Origin: Streptomyces puniciscabiei
Lineage (GTDB): Bacteria > Actinomycetota > Actinomycetes > Streptomycetales > Streptomycetaceae
Direction: 5' to 3'
Assembly: GCF_006715785.1 (NCBI RefSeq)
Contig: NZ_VFNX01000001.1
Coordinates: forward strand, 2,494,501-2,558,500
Length of the DNA: 64,000 nucleotides
Shown: in pieces, positions 16,775 through 24,892 of the stretch
Layout: each line of letters begins with the position of its first letter
Numbering within the stretch: position 1 is the first letter of the stretch
Notes under the pieces: model-generated
Told to the model about the DNA's origin: nothing
Database searches by the model: none
What the model saw: the letters and a program-made list of their open reading frames with translations, nothing else
Made by a program: the position numbers and the translations under genes

Positions 16775-18046
16775 CTACGCGAGGAAGGTCTTCCAGCCGC
16801 CGGCCGGAGCCTGTCCGGGCGCGAGCGTGCGCAGCTTGGCGAGCACCTCGGGCTTCTGCACGTCGATCCAGTCGCAGAACTGCCGGAAGGAGACCAGCCG
16901 GACGTCGGCGCCCTTCTCCTTCGCCTGCGCGATGTGCTTGAAGGCCTGCTCGACGGCGTCCATGTAGATGCCGCCGTTCCAGTGCTCGAAGTGGTTGCCG
17001 ATGAAGAACGGCGCCCGGTTCGAGAAGTACGCCCGCTTGAAGCCGGCGATGTACGCCCCGGCCGCCTGCTCGCGCCAGGCCGGGTAGTTGTAGGCCGGCG
17101 CCTTGGTCGAGTTCTGCGACTGGTTGAACATCATGTTGTAGTCCATCGAGAGGACCTGGAACTTCCTGCCGGGGAAAGGTATCTCCTGCAGCGGGAGGTC
17201 CCACAGCCCCTGCTTCTTCACCGGCCACATCTGCAGCCCGCCCGGCGAGGAGGCGTCGTAGCGCCAGCCCAGCTCGCGGGCGGTGGGCAGCAGGTTCTCC
17301 TGGTTGAGCAGGCAGGGCGTACGGCCGCCGACCAGTTCCTTGTCGTAGTCGAACGGCAGGGCCGGCATGTCGGTGAGGCCGGTGTTGGTCTTCCAGTTCT
17401 TGACGAAGGACTTGGCCTGCTTGATCTCGCTGTGCCACTGCTGGGGCGTCCACCACTTGACCGAGGTGTGGGCCTCGCCGCAGAAGTGGCCGTTGAAGTG
17501 GGTGCCGATCTCGTGGCCTTCGAGCCAGGCCCGGCGGACGTTGGTCAGCGTGGCCTTGATGTGCTCGTCGCTGAGGTAGCCGATGTCGGAGGCGCCGATC
17601 TTGTTGTTCGGCGGGACGTACAGACGCTTCTTCGACTCGGGCAGCAGGTACAGCCCCGACAGGAAGAAGGTCATGCTCGCGCCGTACTCCTTGGCGAGGT
17701 CCAGGAAGCGCGGGAAGAGTCCGTTGCCGACCTCGCCCGCGCCGTCCCAGGAGAAGACCACGAACTGCGGCGGGGCCTGGCCGGGCTCCAGCGGCTCCGG
17801 CGCGGCCGGCTGGTGCGGCTGCTTGCCGGTGAAGGACGTGGAGCCGTCCCCGATGAGCCGGCCCTGGGGCGCGCCGCTCGCGTCGCCGCCCTTGCCGCCG
17901 TTCTTTCCGCCGCCGGAACCGTCCGCGGCCCCGGTGCCGTCCGATGACGTGTGGCTCCCGCAACCGGCGAGGGTGGCGGCGGCCGCGGCACCCGCGCCGA
18001 GGCCGAGTACTCCCCGGCGGGAGAAGGTCCGGGAGACGGTGCGCAT
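16775..18046 (-). CDS. Tat-exported lipoprotein with polysaccharide deacetylase-like fold
   Basis: This is a 423-residue protein with a twin-arginine signal (SRRGVLGLG) and a lipobox at TLAGC, followed by a Gly/Ser-rich linker to about residue 70. The rest matches the NodB/polysaccharide-deacetylase barrel: VVFSWDGAGEVGNGLFPRFLDL at the first strand, MTFFLSGLYLL, and the metal-region HEIGTHFNGHFC. The usual TFDDG is replaced by SWDGA, so catalysis may be altered or lost. It probably acts on, or binds, a cell-wall glycan outside the membrane. A 178-nt AT-rich upstream region holds a CGCAA-TAG-TTGCG palindrome. Confidence 0.78.
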   Translation of the reverse strand: MRTVSRTFSRRGVLGLGAGAAAAATLAGCGSHTSSDGTGAADGSGGGKNGGKGGDASGAPQGRLIGDGSTSFTGKQPHQPAAPEPLEPGQAPPQFVVFSWDGAGEVGNGLFPRFLDLAKEYGASMTFFLSGLYLLPESKKRLYVPPNNKIGASDIGYLSDEHIKATLTNVRRAWLEGHEIGTHFNGHFCGEAHTSVKWWTPQQWHSEIKQAKSFVKNWKTNTGLTDMPALPFDYDKELVGGRTPCLLNQENLLPTARELGWRYDASSPGGLQMWPVKKQGLWDLPLQEIPFPGRKFQVLSMDYNMMFNQSQNSTKAPAYNYPAWREQAAGAYIAGFKRAYFSNRAPFFIGNHFEHWNGGIYMDAVEQAFKHIAQAKEKGADVRLVSFRQFCDWIDVQKPEVLAKLRTLAPGQAPAGGWKTFLA

Positions 18047-18133
18047 GGAGTTCCCCGATCATCGCGCCTGTGTGGTGGTCACCCACTCAGAGGACACGGC
18101 GATCGGGGAGGTTCCGATAATTCTTATGTTTTT

Positions 18134-18146
18134 CGCAATAGTTGCG
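18134..18146. promoter_or_regulatory. Palindrome upstream of the deacetylase-like lipoprotein
   Basis: CGCAA-TAG-TTGCG lies 88 nt upstream of the lipoprotein start within an unusually AT-rich stretch (18113-18165). Nearby on the minus strand, TTAGGTTACC matches the left half of the DmdR/IdeR iron box consensus, but the right half is poor. An operator role is plausible; the regulator is unknown. Confidence 0.4.
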
Positions 18147-18224
18147 GCAAAGGTAACCTAAGCAACGCCAAACGGACCGTCAGAAAACGGCGCCCACGGC
18201 CTGCTCAGGCCCGAGCAGGCCCGC

Positions 18225-18947
18225 TCAGGCCCCGAAGGCCTTCCCCTGGGCGGTGCCCTTGCCCTTCTGCGGCTTGGCACCGGCCCGCAGATGGGCCGGG
18301 ACGAGATCGATGGCGGGCTCGCTGTAGCCGACCGACACGATCTTGTCGCCGAGGTAGGTGAAGGACGTCAGGGAGGCCAGCGTGCACTGCCGCTTGCGCG
18401 GATCGTGCCACAGGCGCCGCCGCTCGACGTAGGACCGCACGATCCAGATCGGCAGCTGGTGGCTGACCAGCACCGCCTCGTGCCCGCGCGCCGCGTCCTT
18501 GGCCGCGTTCAGCGCGCCCATCATCCGCACGACCTGGTCGACGTACGGCTCGCCCCAGGACGGCCGGAACGGGTTGACGAGGTGCTTCCAGTTGCCGGGC
18601 CGCTGCAGCGCGCCGTCGCCGACGCCGAAGGTCTTGCCCTGGAAGACGTTGTCGGCCTCGATGAGCCGCTCGTCGGTGTCCAGGTCGAGACCGTGCGCCT
18701 TGGCGATCGGGCCGGCCGTCTCCTGCGCCCGCTCCAGCGGGGAGGCGCAGACGTAGGTCACGTCCCGCGGGGCGAGGTGCTCGGCGACCCGGTCGGCCAT
18801 CCGCCGGCCCAGCTCCGACAGGTGGTAGCCGGGCAGCCGCCCGTACAGGATCCCGGTCGGGTTCTCGACCTCGCCGTGCCGCATGAGGTGGACGACGGTG
18901 ACGTCCTTGTCCCTGCTGCCGGCGCTGCTGCTGATGTCGTTGCTCAC
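18225..18947 (-). CDS. Histidine phosphatase-family protein
   Basis: This is a 240-residue member of the phosphoglycerate mutase/histidine phosphatase superfamily. The phospho-acceptor motif RHG is at residues 23-25 ([13 protein letters not shown]). The acid-base region is [10 protein letters not shown], and the second His is in [12 protein letters not shown] Lys/Gly-rich tail of about 20 residues is added at the C-terminus. The substrate is not predictable from sequence. The ATG overlaps the hemL stop (ATGA), so it is co-translated with tetrapyrrole synthesis; a role in that pathway is unproven. Confidence 0.87.
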   Translation of the reverse strand: MSNDISSSAGSRDKDVTVVHLMRHGEVENPTGILYGRLPGYHLSELGRRMADRVAEHLAPRDVTYVCASPLERAQETAGPIAKAHGLDLDTDERLIEADNVFQGKTFGVGDGALQRPGNWKHLVNPFRPSWGEPYVDQVVRMMGALNAAKDAARGHEAVLVSHQLPIWIVRSYVERRRLWHDPRKRQCTLASLTSFTYLGDKIVSVGYSEPAIDLVPAHLRAGAKPQKGKGTAQGKAFGA

Positions 18948-20269
18948 GCGGTGGCCTCCGCAGCCGCCCGGGCCGCCGCCGGAAGGGCGTCGGCGATCTT
19001 CTGGAGGGCCCGCTCGTCATGGGCCGTGGACACGAACCAGGACTCGAAGGACGACGGCGGCAGGTAGACGCCGTTCGACAGCAACGAGTGGAAGAACGCG
19101 GTGAAGCGGAACGACTCCTGCCGCTTGGCGTCCTCGTAGTCGCGCACCTGCCGGTCGGTGAAGAACACGGAGAACATGTTGGAGGCGGTCTGCACCCGGT
19201 GCGCGACGCCCTCCTTGCTCAGCGCCTCGCTGACCAGCCCCTGGATCTGCGCGGACACGGCGTTCACGGTGTCGTACGCGGCGTCGTCGAGCAGCCGCAG
19301 CTGGGCGAGCCCGGCGGCGGTGGCGACGGGGTTGCCCGAGAGGGTGCCGGCCTGGTACACGGGGCCCGCGGGGGCGAGGTGGGCCATGACATCGGCCCGC
19401 CCCCCGAAGGCGGCGGCGGGGAAGCCGCCGCCCATGACCTTCCCGAAGGTCATGAGGTCGGGCCTGACCCCGTCCACCCCGTACCACCCGGCGCGGCTGG
19501 TCCGGAACCCGGTCATCACCTCGTCGGAGATGTAGAGGGCGCCGTTCTTGTGGCAGGCGTCCCGCAGCCCCTGGTTGAACCCGGGGTCCGGCGGCACCAC
19601 GCCCATGTTGCCGGGCGAGGCCTCGGTGATCACGCAGGCGATCTCGCCGGGGTGCCGGTGGAAGGCCTCCTGCACGGCCTCGAGATCGTTGTACGGCAGC
19701 ACGATCGTGTCGCCGGCCTGCGCACCGGTGACACCGGGGGTGTCCGGCAGGGCGAAGGTGGCGACCCCGGAGCCGGCGGCCGCGAGCAGGGAGTCGACAT
19801 GGCCGTGGTAGCAGCCGGCGAACTTGATCACCTTGGACCGCTGGGTGAACCCGCGGGCGAGCCGGATGGCGCTCATGGTCGCCTCGGTCCCGCTGCTGAC
19901 CAGCCGGACCTGCTCGACGGGCTCGACCCGGGCGACGATCTCCTCGGCGAGCGCGACCTCGCCCTCACCGGGCGTGCCGAAGGACGTACCGCGGGCGACG
20001 GCCTCCTGGACCGCCGCGATGACCTCGGGGTGCGCGTGCCCGAGGATCATGGGCCCCCAGGAGCAGACGAGATCGACGTACTCCCGGCCGTCCGCGTCCG
20101 TCAGGTAGGGGCCGCGGCCGGACACCATGAAACGGGGCGTGCCGCCGACGGCACGGAAGGCGCGCACCGGGGAGTTCACACCGCCGGGCGTGACGGCGGA
20201 GGCGCGGTCGAAGAGCGCCTGGGAGACCGGCGCGTCGTAGGGATAGGGCGTTTCGCTCAGGGCACTCAT
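18944..20269 (-). CDS. hemL: Glutamate-1-semialdehyde 2,1-aminomutase
   Basis: This 441-residue PLP enzyme converts glutamate-1-semialdehyde to 5-aminolevulinate in the C5 route to tetrapyrroles. Family blocks include [19 protein letters not shown] near the N-terminus, the PLP-phosphate region [23 protein letters not shown], and the Schiff-base lysine in [18 protein letters not shown]. The ORF is open further upstream, but the ATG at 20269 gives the normal N-terminus [14 protein letters not shown]. It lies next to the cytochrome c maturation genes, linking heme supply and use. A second pathway gene, hemB, is at 62402. Confidence 0.95.
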   Translation of the reverse strand: MSALSETPYPYDAPVSQALFDRASAVTPGGVNSPVRAFRAVGGTPRFMVSGRGPYLTDADGREYVDLVCSWGPMILGHAHPEVIAAVQEAVARGTSFGTPGEGEVALAEEIVARVEPVEQVRLVSSGTEATMSAIRLARGFTQRSKVIKFAGCYHGHVDSLLAAAGSGVATFALPDTPGVTGAQAGDTIVLPYNDLEAVQEAFHRHPGEIACVITEASPGNMGVVPPDPGFNQGLRDACHKNGALYISDEVMTGFRTSRAGWYGVDGVRPDLMTFGKVMGGGFPAAAFGGRADVMAHLAPAGPVYQAGTLSGNPVATAAGLAQLRLLDDAAYDTVNAVSAQIQGLVSEALSKEGVAHRVQTASNMFSVFFTDRQVRDYEDAKRQESFRFTAFFHSLLSNGVYLPPSSFESWFVSTAHDERALQKIADALPAAARAAAEATA

Positions 20270-20578
20270 GGTGTGCGACTTCTCCGGCTTCTCGGACTCC
20301 GGTGACTTGGGTGACCCCCTCAGGGTAGGCCGCGGGCCGGGCGCGGGGCGGGCGACCTCCGGTCCGCGGCACCGCGCGCGTCCCATCTGCGAGACTGAGA
20401 CCTGATACACACAGCTCTTACGCACGTAATGATCAGAGGATGCTCAGGGGCCGGGAAGAACCCATGGACTGTTGTTCCACCGCACGTTTCGGCGGGCGGC
20501 CGTGGGGGAGGTCACTGACACGATGATCGGGTTGCGCGGCGGGGGCCACGCGTCCTAGAAAAGCAGTCGGGTGGAGAT
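20270..20578. other. 309-bp divergent intergenic region between hemL and an unknown gene
   Basis: This region holds a 12-bp palindrome TTACG-CA-CGTAA (20418-20429), probably close to a promoter. It also holds a 20-codon open frame at 20464-20526 (MDCCSTARFGGRPWGRSLTR) with two adjacent Cys codons, which could be a leader peptide but has only a weak ribosome binding site. Nothing else is recognisable. Confidence 0.5.
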
Positions 20579-21280
20579 ATGCATCGCGGTGGCGGACTGG
20601 GCGAGGGGACTGATGACCTGGGTCCTCGACGTGCCCGGCGGGGAAGGCACCGGCGCGACGCGGAGGAAACGAGCGAGGCACGGCAGAGCGACGCACGTCA
20701 GACACAGGGTGTACCGGGTGAGCCCGAGCGGTACGACCGGCGGACCGACCGGCAGCTGGAGAGCCAGCTGGACCGGCCGTCCGACCGCCGGTTCGACCAT
20801 CGGGCCGACCGCCTGAGGGCGGGGAGCAGGAATGGTGGTCGGGTGGGGGTGACATACAAATACTTCGGCGCGCCCGACGGCGCGACCGCGGCCCGCGTCC
20901 CCATCTCGATGCGCCCCGAGGAACTCGGCGGCGACGAGCTGGGCATGAACGGCATGTTCACCAAGATCAAGCCGGAGACCATGGCCGCGATGGTGCTGAC
21001 CGGCATCGAGGGCGTCCCCCTGCACAAGGTCCCGCCCCTGGAACTGGTCGTCCTCCACCCCGACTACGCCGTCGTCAAGCTCCCCATGACCGTCGTCGAC
21101 CCCCTGCGCGGCATCGGCGAGGAAGCGGTCGGCGCGGCGGCCTTCATCTGGTCGACGGTCCCGGACCGGGGCGGGCCACGGGATGCGTTCAACGTGTACC
21201 AGCTGCTGCACGAGTGGCAGGACTTCAGCCATCGGCTGCATGAGGCGGGGCATCAGCCTTATTGCCTGGTGTGGCCCTGA
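20579..21280 (+). CDS. Conserved actinobacterial protein of unknown function
   Basis: This is up to 233 residues. The first about 88 are Arg/Asp/Gly-rich and look disordered. From about residue 90 a compact domain begins (VTYKYFGAPDGATAARVPISM), continues through MVLTGIEGVPLHKVPPLELVVLHPDYAVVKLPM and ends with YQLLHEWQDFSHRLHEAGH. I do not recognise the family. GC bias at third positions is clear from about codon 45 on, so coding extends before the domain. The start is uncertain: ATG 20579 has GGAG only 2 nt upstream, and GTG codons at 20841 and 20847 could give the domain alone. No signal peptide or membrane helix is present. Confidence 0.65.
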   Translation: MHRGGGLGEGTDDLGPRRARRGRHRRDAEETSEARQSDARQTQGVPGEPERYDRRTDRQLESQLDRPSDRRFDHRADRLRAGSRNGGRVGVTYKYFGAPDGATAARVPISMRPEELGGDELGMNGMFTKIKPETMAAMVLTGIEGVPLHKVPPLELVVLHPDYAVVKLPMTVVDPLRGIGEEAVGAAAFIWSTVPDRGGPRDAFNVYQLLHEWQDFSHRLHEAGHQPYCLVWP

Positions 21281-21487
21281 GCTGGGGTTTCGTGGGGTTT
21301 GGGCGGGACTTTCGGGTCCGGCCCCCTGCGCAAACCGCCGTATCCGGCGCGGGTCCCACACGCGATCGTGCGTGGTCGACTGCCGTCAGCCAGGTGACGT
21401 CGGCGGGAATCCGCCAGGGCAGCCTCGGAGGGTAATCCCGGAGCAGATCCGGAGATCCTCCCGTGGCTTCCCTGCTGTACCGGTTGG

Positions 21488-21886
21488 TCAGCCTTCGACG
21501 GCCCGGCGTACGCGGCGGGACGGGCTGAACTCGTACAGGTCGAGGATGTCGGGCGGTTCGGCGAGACCGGGGCCGCCGTCGCGGACCCAGGCGGCGATGT
21601 CGGCGGTCGCGTCGGGGTCGTTGACCAGCCCGAGCCAGACCGGACGACCGCCCGCCGCCCGGCCGGCCGGTGACGGCTGTACGACGATGACGTTGGCCTG
21701 CTCACAGGCGTCGAGGCAGCCGGCCGCGCGAACCTGGGCGATGGACGCCAGCTCGGCCTTGAGAGTGCCCAGTTGGGCGGTGTGGTCGACGCCGGGGACC
21801 TTGGCGGTGCCGCAGCAGCAGCCTCGGCACACGGTCACCGTGCACCGGGGTGCAGCCTGCGCAACGGGTGCCTTGCGCCGGCTCAC
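21488..21886 (-). CDS. (2Fe-2S) thioredoxin-like ferredoxin-domain protein
   Basis: This is a 132-residue protein with the thioredoxin-like ferredoxin Cys pattern: TVCRGCCCGTAK near residue 20 and AGCLDACEQANVIVV near residue 57, four spaced Cys able to hold a 2Fe-2S cluster, plus one extra. The C-terminal half (AAWVRDGGPGL) is ordinary for the family. The GTG start overlaps the ATPase stop (GTGA), so it is coupled to the P1B-4 metal exporter. It may sense or handle iron, cobalt or the redox effects of excess metal; this is inference. Confidence 0.8.
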   Translation of the reverse strand: MSRRKAPVAQAAPRCTVTVCRGCCCGTAKVPGVDHTAQLGTLKAELASIAQVRAAGCLDACEQANVIVVQPSPAGRAAGGRPVWLGLVNDPDATADIAAWVRDGGPGLAEPPDILDLYEFSPSRRVRRAVEG

Positions 21887-23862
21887 TCGGCCGCCCGCCG
21901 CCAGGCAGCCTCGCGCAGCAGCCGCAGCCCGTTGAGGCCGACGATGACCGTGGAGCCCTCGTGGCCGGCCACACCGAGCGGAAGCGGCAGGGTGCCGGCC
22001 AGGTCCCACACCACCAGGCCCGCGATGAAGACACCGGCGATCACGAGGTTCTGCACGACGAGCTTCCGGGCCCGGCGGGACAGGGAGATCACGGCGGGCA
22101 CGGTGGCGAGTTCGTCGCGGACGACGACCGCGTCGGCGGTCTCCAGGGCCAGGTCGGAGCCTGCCCGTCCCATCGCGATCCCGGTGTGGGCGGCGGCGAG
22201 CGCCGGGGCGTCGTTGACGCCGTCGCCGACGGCCATCACCTTGCGGCCGGCGCCCTCCAGTTCCTTGACCACGCCCACCTTGTCCTGCGGCAGCAGGCCG
22301 GCCCGCACGTCCTCGATGCCGACCTCGGCGGCCAGGCGTGCGGCGGCGCGCGGGTTGTCGCCGGTCAGCAGCAGCGGCGTGGTACCGGTCAGCGAGGACA
22401 GCGCGGAGACCGTGGTGGTGGCGTCGGCACGCAGGCGGTCGGCGATGGCGAGCACGCCCGCCGGAGCGCCGTCCGCCGTGACCAGGACGGCGGTCCGGCC
22501 GCCGTCCTCCAGTGCGCCCGCCACAGCCGCCGCGCGCCCGGAGTCGGGGTGGGTGGCATCGGCGAGCAGCCGGGCAGGGGTGCCGACGGCGATCTTGCGT
22601 CCGTCGACGGTGGCGGTCACGCCGATGCCGGGTGTGGAGTCGAAGTCCTCCGCCCCCGGCAGGGCGAGCCCTCGCTCGCGCGCCGCCTCCACCACCGCCC
22701 GGGCCAGCGGGTGCTCGCTGGGGTGCTCGGCCGCGGCGGCGAGCCTCAGCAGCTCCGTCTCGTCCAGGCCGGAGCCGGTCGACGGCCGTACGTCGGTGAC
22801 GCGCGGCGTGCCCTCGGTCAGCGTGCCGGTCTTGTCGAGCACCACCGCGTCGATCTCACCGAGCCGCTCCATGACCACCGCGGACTTCACCAGCACGCCG
22901 TGACGGCCGCAGTTGGCGATCGCCGACAGCAGCGGCGGCATGGTCGCCAGCACGACCGCGCACGGCGAGGCCACGATCATGAAGGTCATCGCCCGCAGCA
23001 GCGAGCCGGTCAGGGCGGCGCCGAAGGCGAGCGGGACGAGGAAGACGGCCGGCGTCGCGGCCACCATGCCCAGCGAGTAGCGCTGTTCGACCTTCTCGAT
23101 GAACAGCTGGGTCGGCGCCTTCGTCCCGGACGCCTCCTCCACCATGCGCACGATTCGGGCGATCACTGTGTCGGAGGCGTCCCGCTCGACGCGGACGCGC
23201 AGGGCGCCGGTGCCGTTCAAGGTGCCGGCGAAGACCTCATCGCCCTCCACCTTCGCCACGGGCAGCGGCTCACCGGTGATGGTCGCCTGGTCGACGTCGC
23301 TCGCACCGTCCAGCACGCGGCCGTCGGCGCCGACACGCTCGCCGGGCCGCACCAGGATCGTGTCGCCGACAGTCAGCTTCTCGACGGCGACGGTCTCCTC
23401 AGCGCCGTCGGCGTCGACACGGGTGGCCGTGGCCGGCGCGAGATCCAGCAAGCCGCGCACGGAGTCGGCCGTGCGCGCGGTGGCCAGGGCCTCCAGCGCA
23501 CCTGACGTGGCGAAGATGACGATCAGGAGGGCACCGTCCGTCACCTGCCCGATCGCCGCGGCTCCGAGCGCCGCGACGACCATCAGCAGGTCCACGTCCA
23601 GCGTCTTCTCCCGCAGTGCCTGAAGGCCGGCCCAGCCCGGCTCCCAGCCACCGGCCGCGTAGGTCAGGACGTACAGCGGACCCCAGGACCACGCCGGGGC
23701 GCCGGTCAGCTGCAAGGGCAGCGCGATCAGGAAGAGGACGAGGGCGGCCGCCGCCCAGCGGGCCTCCGGCAGCGCGAGGACACGGGTACGGCGCCGGGGC
23801 GCGGCGGTGTCGCGCGCGGAGGCGGTCCGGTCGACCGGGGCCGGCGCGAGTGTGGAGGTCAT
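21883..23862 (-). CDS. P1B-4-type heavy-metal ATPase (Co/Fe class)
   Basis: This is a 659-residue P-type ATPase. The transmembrane metal motif is Ser-Pro-Cys (299-301, ASPCAVV), not CPC. The late motif is HEGST (His634) in GHEGSTVIVGLNGLRLL. Together these define the P1B-4 group, known to export Co2+, Fe2+ or Ni2+. The phosphorylation site is Asp343 in DKTGTLT; TGEPLPV and GDGVNDAPAL are also present. No N-terminal Cys-type metal domain exists, as usual for this group. The ATG at 23862 has GAAGGA upstream. It is divergent from an ArsR/SmtB repressor and coupled to a 2Fe-2S protein. Confidence 0.92.
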   Translation of the reverse strand: MTSTLAPAPVDRTASARDTAAPRRRTRVLALPEARWAAAALVLFLIALPLQLTGAPAWSWGPLYVLTYAAGGWEPGWAGLQALREKTLDVDLLMVVAALGAAAIGQVTDGALLIVIFATSGALEALATARTADSVRGLLDLAPATATRVDADGAEETVAVEKLTVGDTILVRPGERVGADGRVLDGASDVDQATITGEPLPVAKVEGDEVFAGTLNGTGALRVRVERDASDTVIARIVRMVEEASGTKAPTQLFIEKVEQRYSLGMVAATPAVFLVPLAFGAALTGSLLRAMTFMIVASPCAVVLATMPPLLSAIANCGRHGVLVKSAVVMERLGEIDAVVLDKTGTLTEGTPRVTDVRPSTGSGLDETELLRLAAAAEHPSEHPLARAVVEAARERGLALPGAEDFDSTPGIGVTATVDGRKIAVGTPARLLADATHPDSGRAAAVAGALEDGGRTAVLVTADGAPAGVLAIADRLRADATTTVSALSSLTGTTPLLLTGDNPRAAARLAAEVGIEDVRAGLLPQDKVGVVKELEGAGRKVMAVGDGVNDAPALAAAHTGIAMGRAGSDLALETADAVVVRDELATVPAVISLSRRARKLVVQNLVIAGVFIAGLVVWDLAGTLPLPLGVAGHEGSTVIVGLNGLRLLREAAWRRAAE

Positions 23863-23939
23863 CAGGGAGTCCTTCACGGGAGCGGGGCATGCTCGCGGGC
23901 AGCCGGGAATCCGGCGCCGCTCCTCCCACCGTACAGGAT

Positions 23940-23957
23940 TGAATGAAGAAGCATTCA
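23940..23957. promoter_or_regulatory. ArsR/SmtB-type operator between ATPase and repressor
   Basis: TGAATG-N6-CATTCA is a perfect inverted repeat resembling the TGAA/TTCA half-sites of SmtB/NmtR operators. It lies 36 nt before the repressor start (23993). A minus-strand TACGGT at 23933-23928 could be the ATPase -10 element. One site could control both directions. Confidence 0.65.
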
Positions 23958-23992
23958 TGCGTTCATGGATGCTTCTCCGTAGGATGAAGGCC

Positions 23993-24379
23993 ATGGGCCA
24001 CGGAGCTGACGGAAAGACCACCGCCACCGCGCGCGAGCGCCTGGAGACCGTGGGCGCCGCCGACGTCGCCGCCACGCTCCAGGCGCTCGCCACACCGTCC
24101 CGCCTGCGGATCCTGGCCCGCCTCCAGGAGGGCCCCTGCGCGGCGACGGAACTCGCCGACGCCGTCGGCATGGAACAGTCCGCCTGCTCCCACCAACTGC
24201 GCCTGCTGCGCAACCTCGGCCTGGTCACGACCGAACGCCGGGGCCGCTCGGTCATCTACGCCCTCTACGACAACCACGTGGCCGACCTCCTGGAGCAGGC
24301 CCTCCACCACGTCGAACACCTGCGCCTCGGCCTGCGTGACACCCCGGCCACCACCGAGGCGGCAGCCGGGGTCCGCTGA
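23993..24379 (+). CDS. ArsR/SmtB-family metal-sensing repressor
   Basis: This is a 128-residue winged-helix repressor with LQALATPSRLRILARLQEGPC, the recognition helix MEQSACSHQLRLLRNLGLV and the wing ERRGRSVIYALYDNHVADLLEQALHHVEH. The C-terminal helix is rich in Asp/His (DNHVADLLEQALHHVEH), matching the alpha5 metal site of SmtB/NmtR/CzrA sensors. The ATG at 23993 is preferred to earlier ATGs because those fall within or just after the operator. It should repress the divergent P1B-4 ATPase until Co, Ni or Zn binds; Co is favoured by the ATPase type. Confidence 0.88.
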   Translation: MGHGADGKTTATARERLETVGAADVAATLQALATPSRLRILARLQEGPCAATELADAVGMEQSACSHQLRLLRNLGLVTTERRGRSVIYALYDNHVADLLEQALHHVEHLRLGLRDTPATTEAAAGVR

Positions 24380-24394
24380 ACCTCACCCCGGAAC

Positions 24395-24862
24395 GGTCCG
24401 AGGCGGACGCGGCCCGGCCACCGGAGCCGGCAGGACTGGGGCAGTGGACCAAGGGCGGAACGCACTCTCCGCACAAGCCGCTGCTGCTCCTGTACGCCCC
24501 CGGCCAGGAGGTTCGCACCGATCGCGGACCGGGCAGCCCCGGCAGCGGAGTACGGGACCTTGGCGAGACGGGCGCCACCGTCCGGGTCGCGCCGGACCGG
24601 AGAGCGACCCTGCGACGCGAACCGGACCGGCTCGGCAGAATCGCGCGATTGCTGCGGAGGATGCGGGAACCGATGCCGACCGCCTACGAGTACCGGTGCG
24701 CCTTCTGCGGATACGACGGCGGGATCGGCGCGGTACCGGTCGGACTGGAGGCCGCCCACTCATCGGCCCCGGCCCGGCTCGCGCCCCCTTGCCGAAGCTC
24801 ACCGCGGCCGGCACACGCGACAGGTCTTCCGCGGCGAACCGCGCCCTGCCACGGATGCCTGA
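24395..24862 (+). pseudogene. Decayed HNH endonuclease, phosphorothioate-type (ScoMcrA-like)
   Basis: Fragments of one protein are readable in order. Frame from 24439 gives GQWTKGGTHSPHKPLLLLYA, then, after a scrambled stretch, AYEYRCAFCGYDGGIGAVPV and GLEAAH (24673-24765). A shifted frame then gives TRQVFRGEP and a stop (24829-24862). Intact homologues are about 300 residues, with a sulfur-binding domain, then YEYRCAxCG...GLEAAHI and the HNH core NGLxLC..HH. Here the middle of the first part and the whole HNH core are deleted and a frameshift follows. It lies downstream of the ArsR gene in the same direction. It is presumably nonfunctional. Confidence 0.65.
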
Positions 24863-24892
24863 CCCCTCATCCTCCGCTGGGTCGTACGCCGG

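Noticed and set aside
18152..18170. DmdR/IdeR iron box upstream of the deacetylase-like lipoprotein
   Set aside because: Only the left half (TTAGGTTA) fits the consensus; the right half does not.
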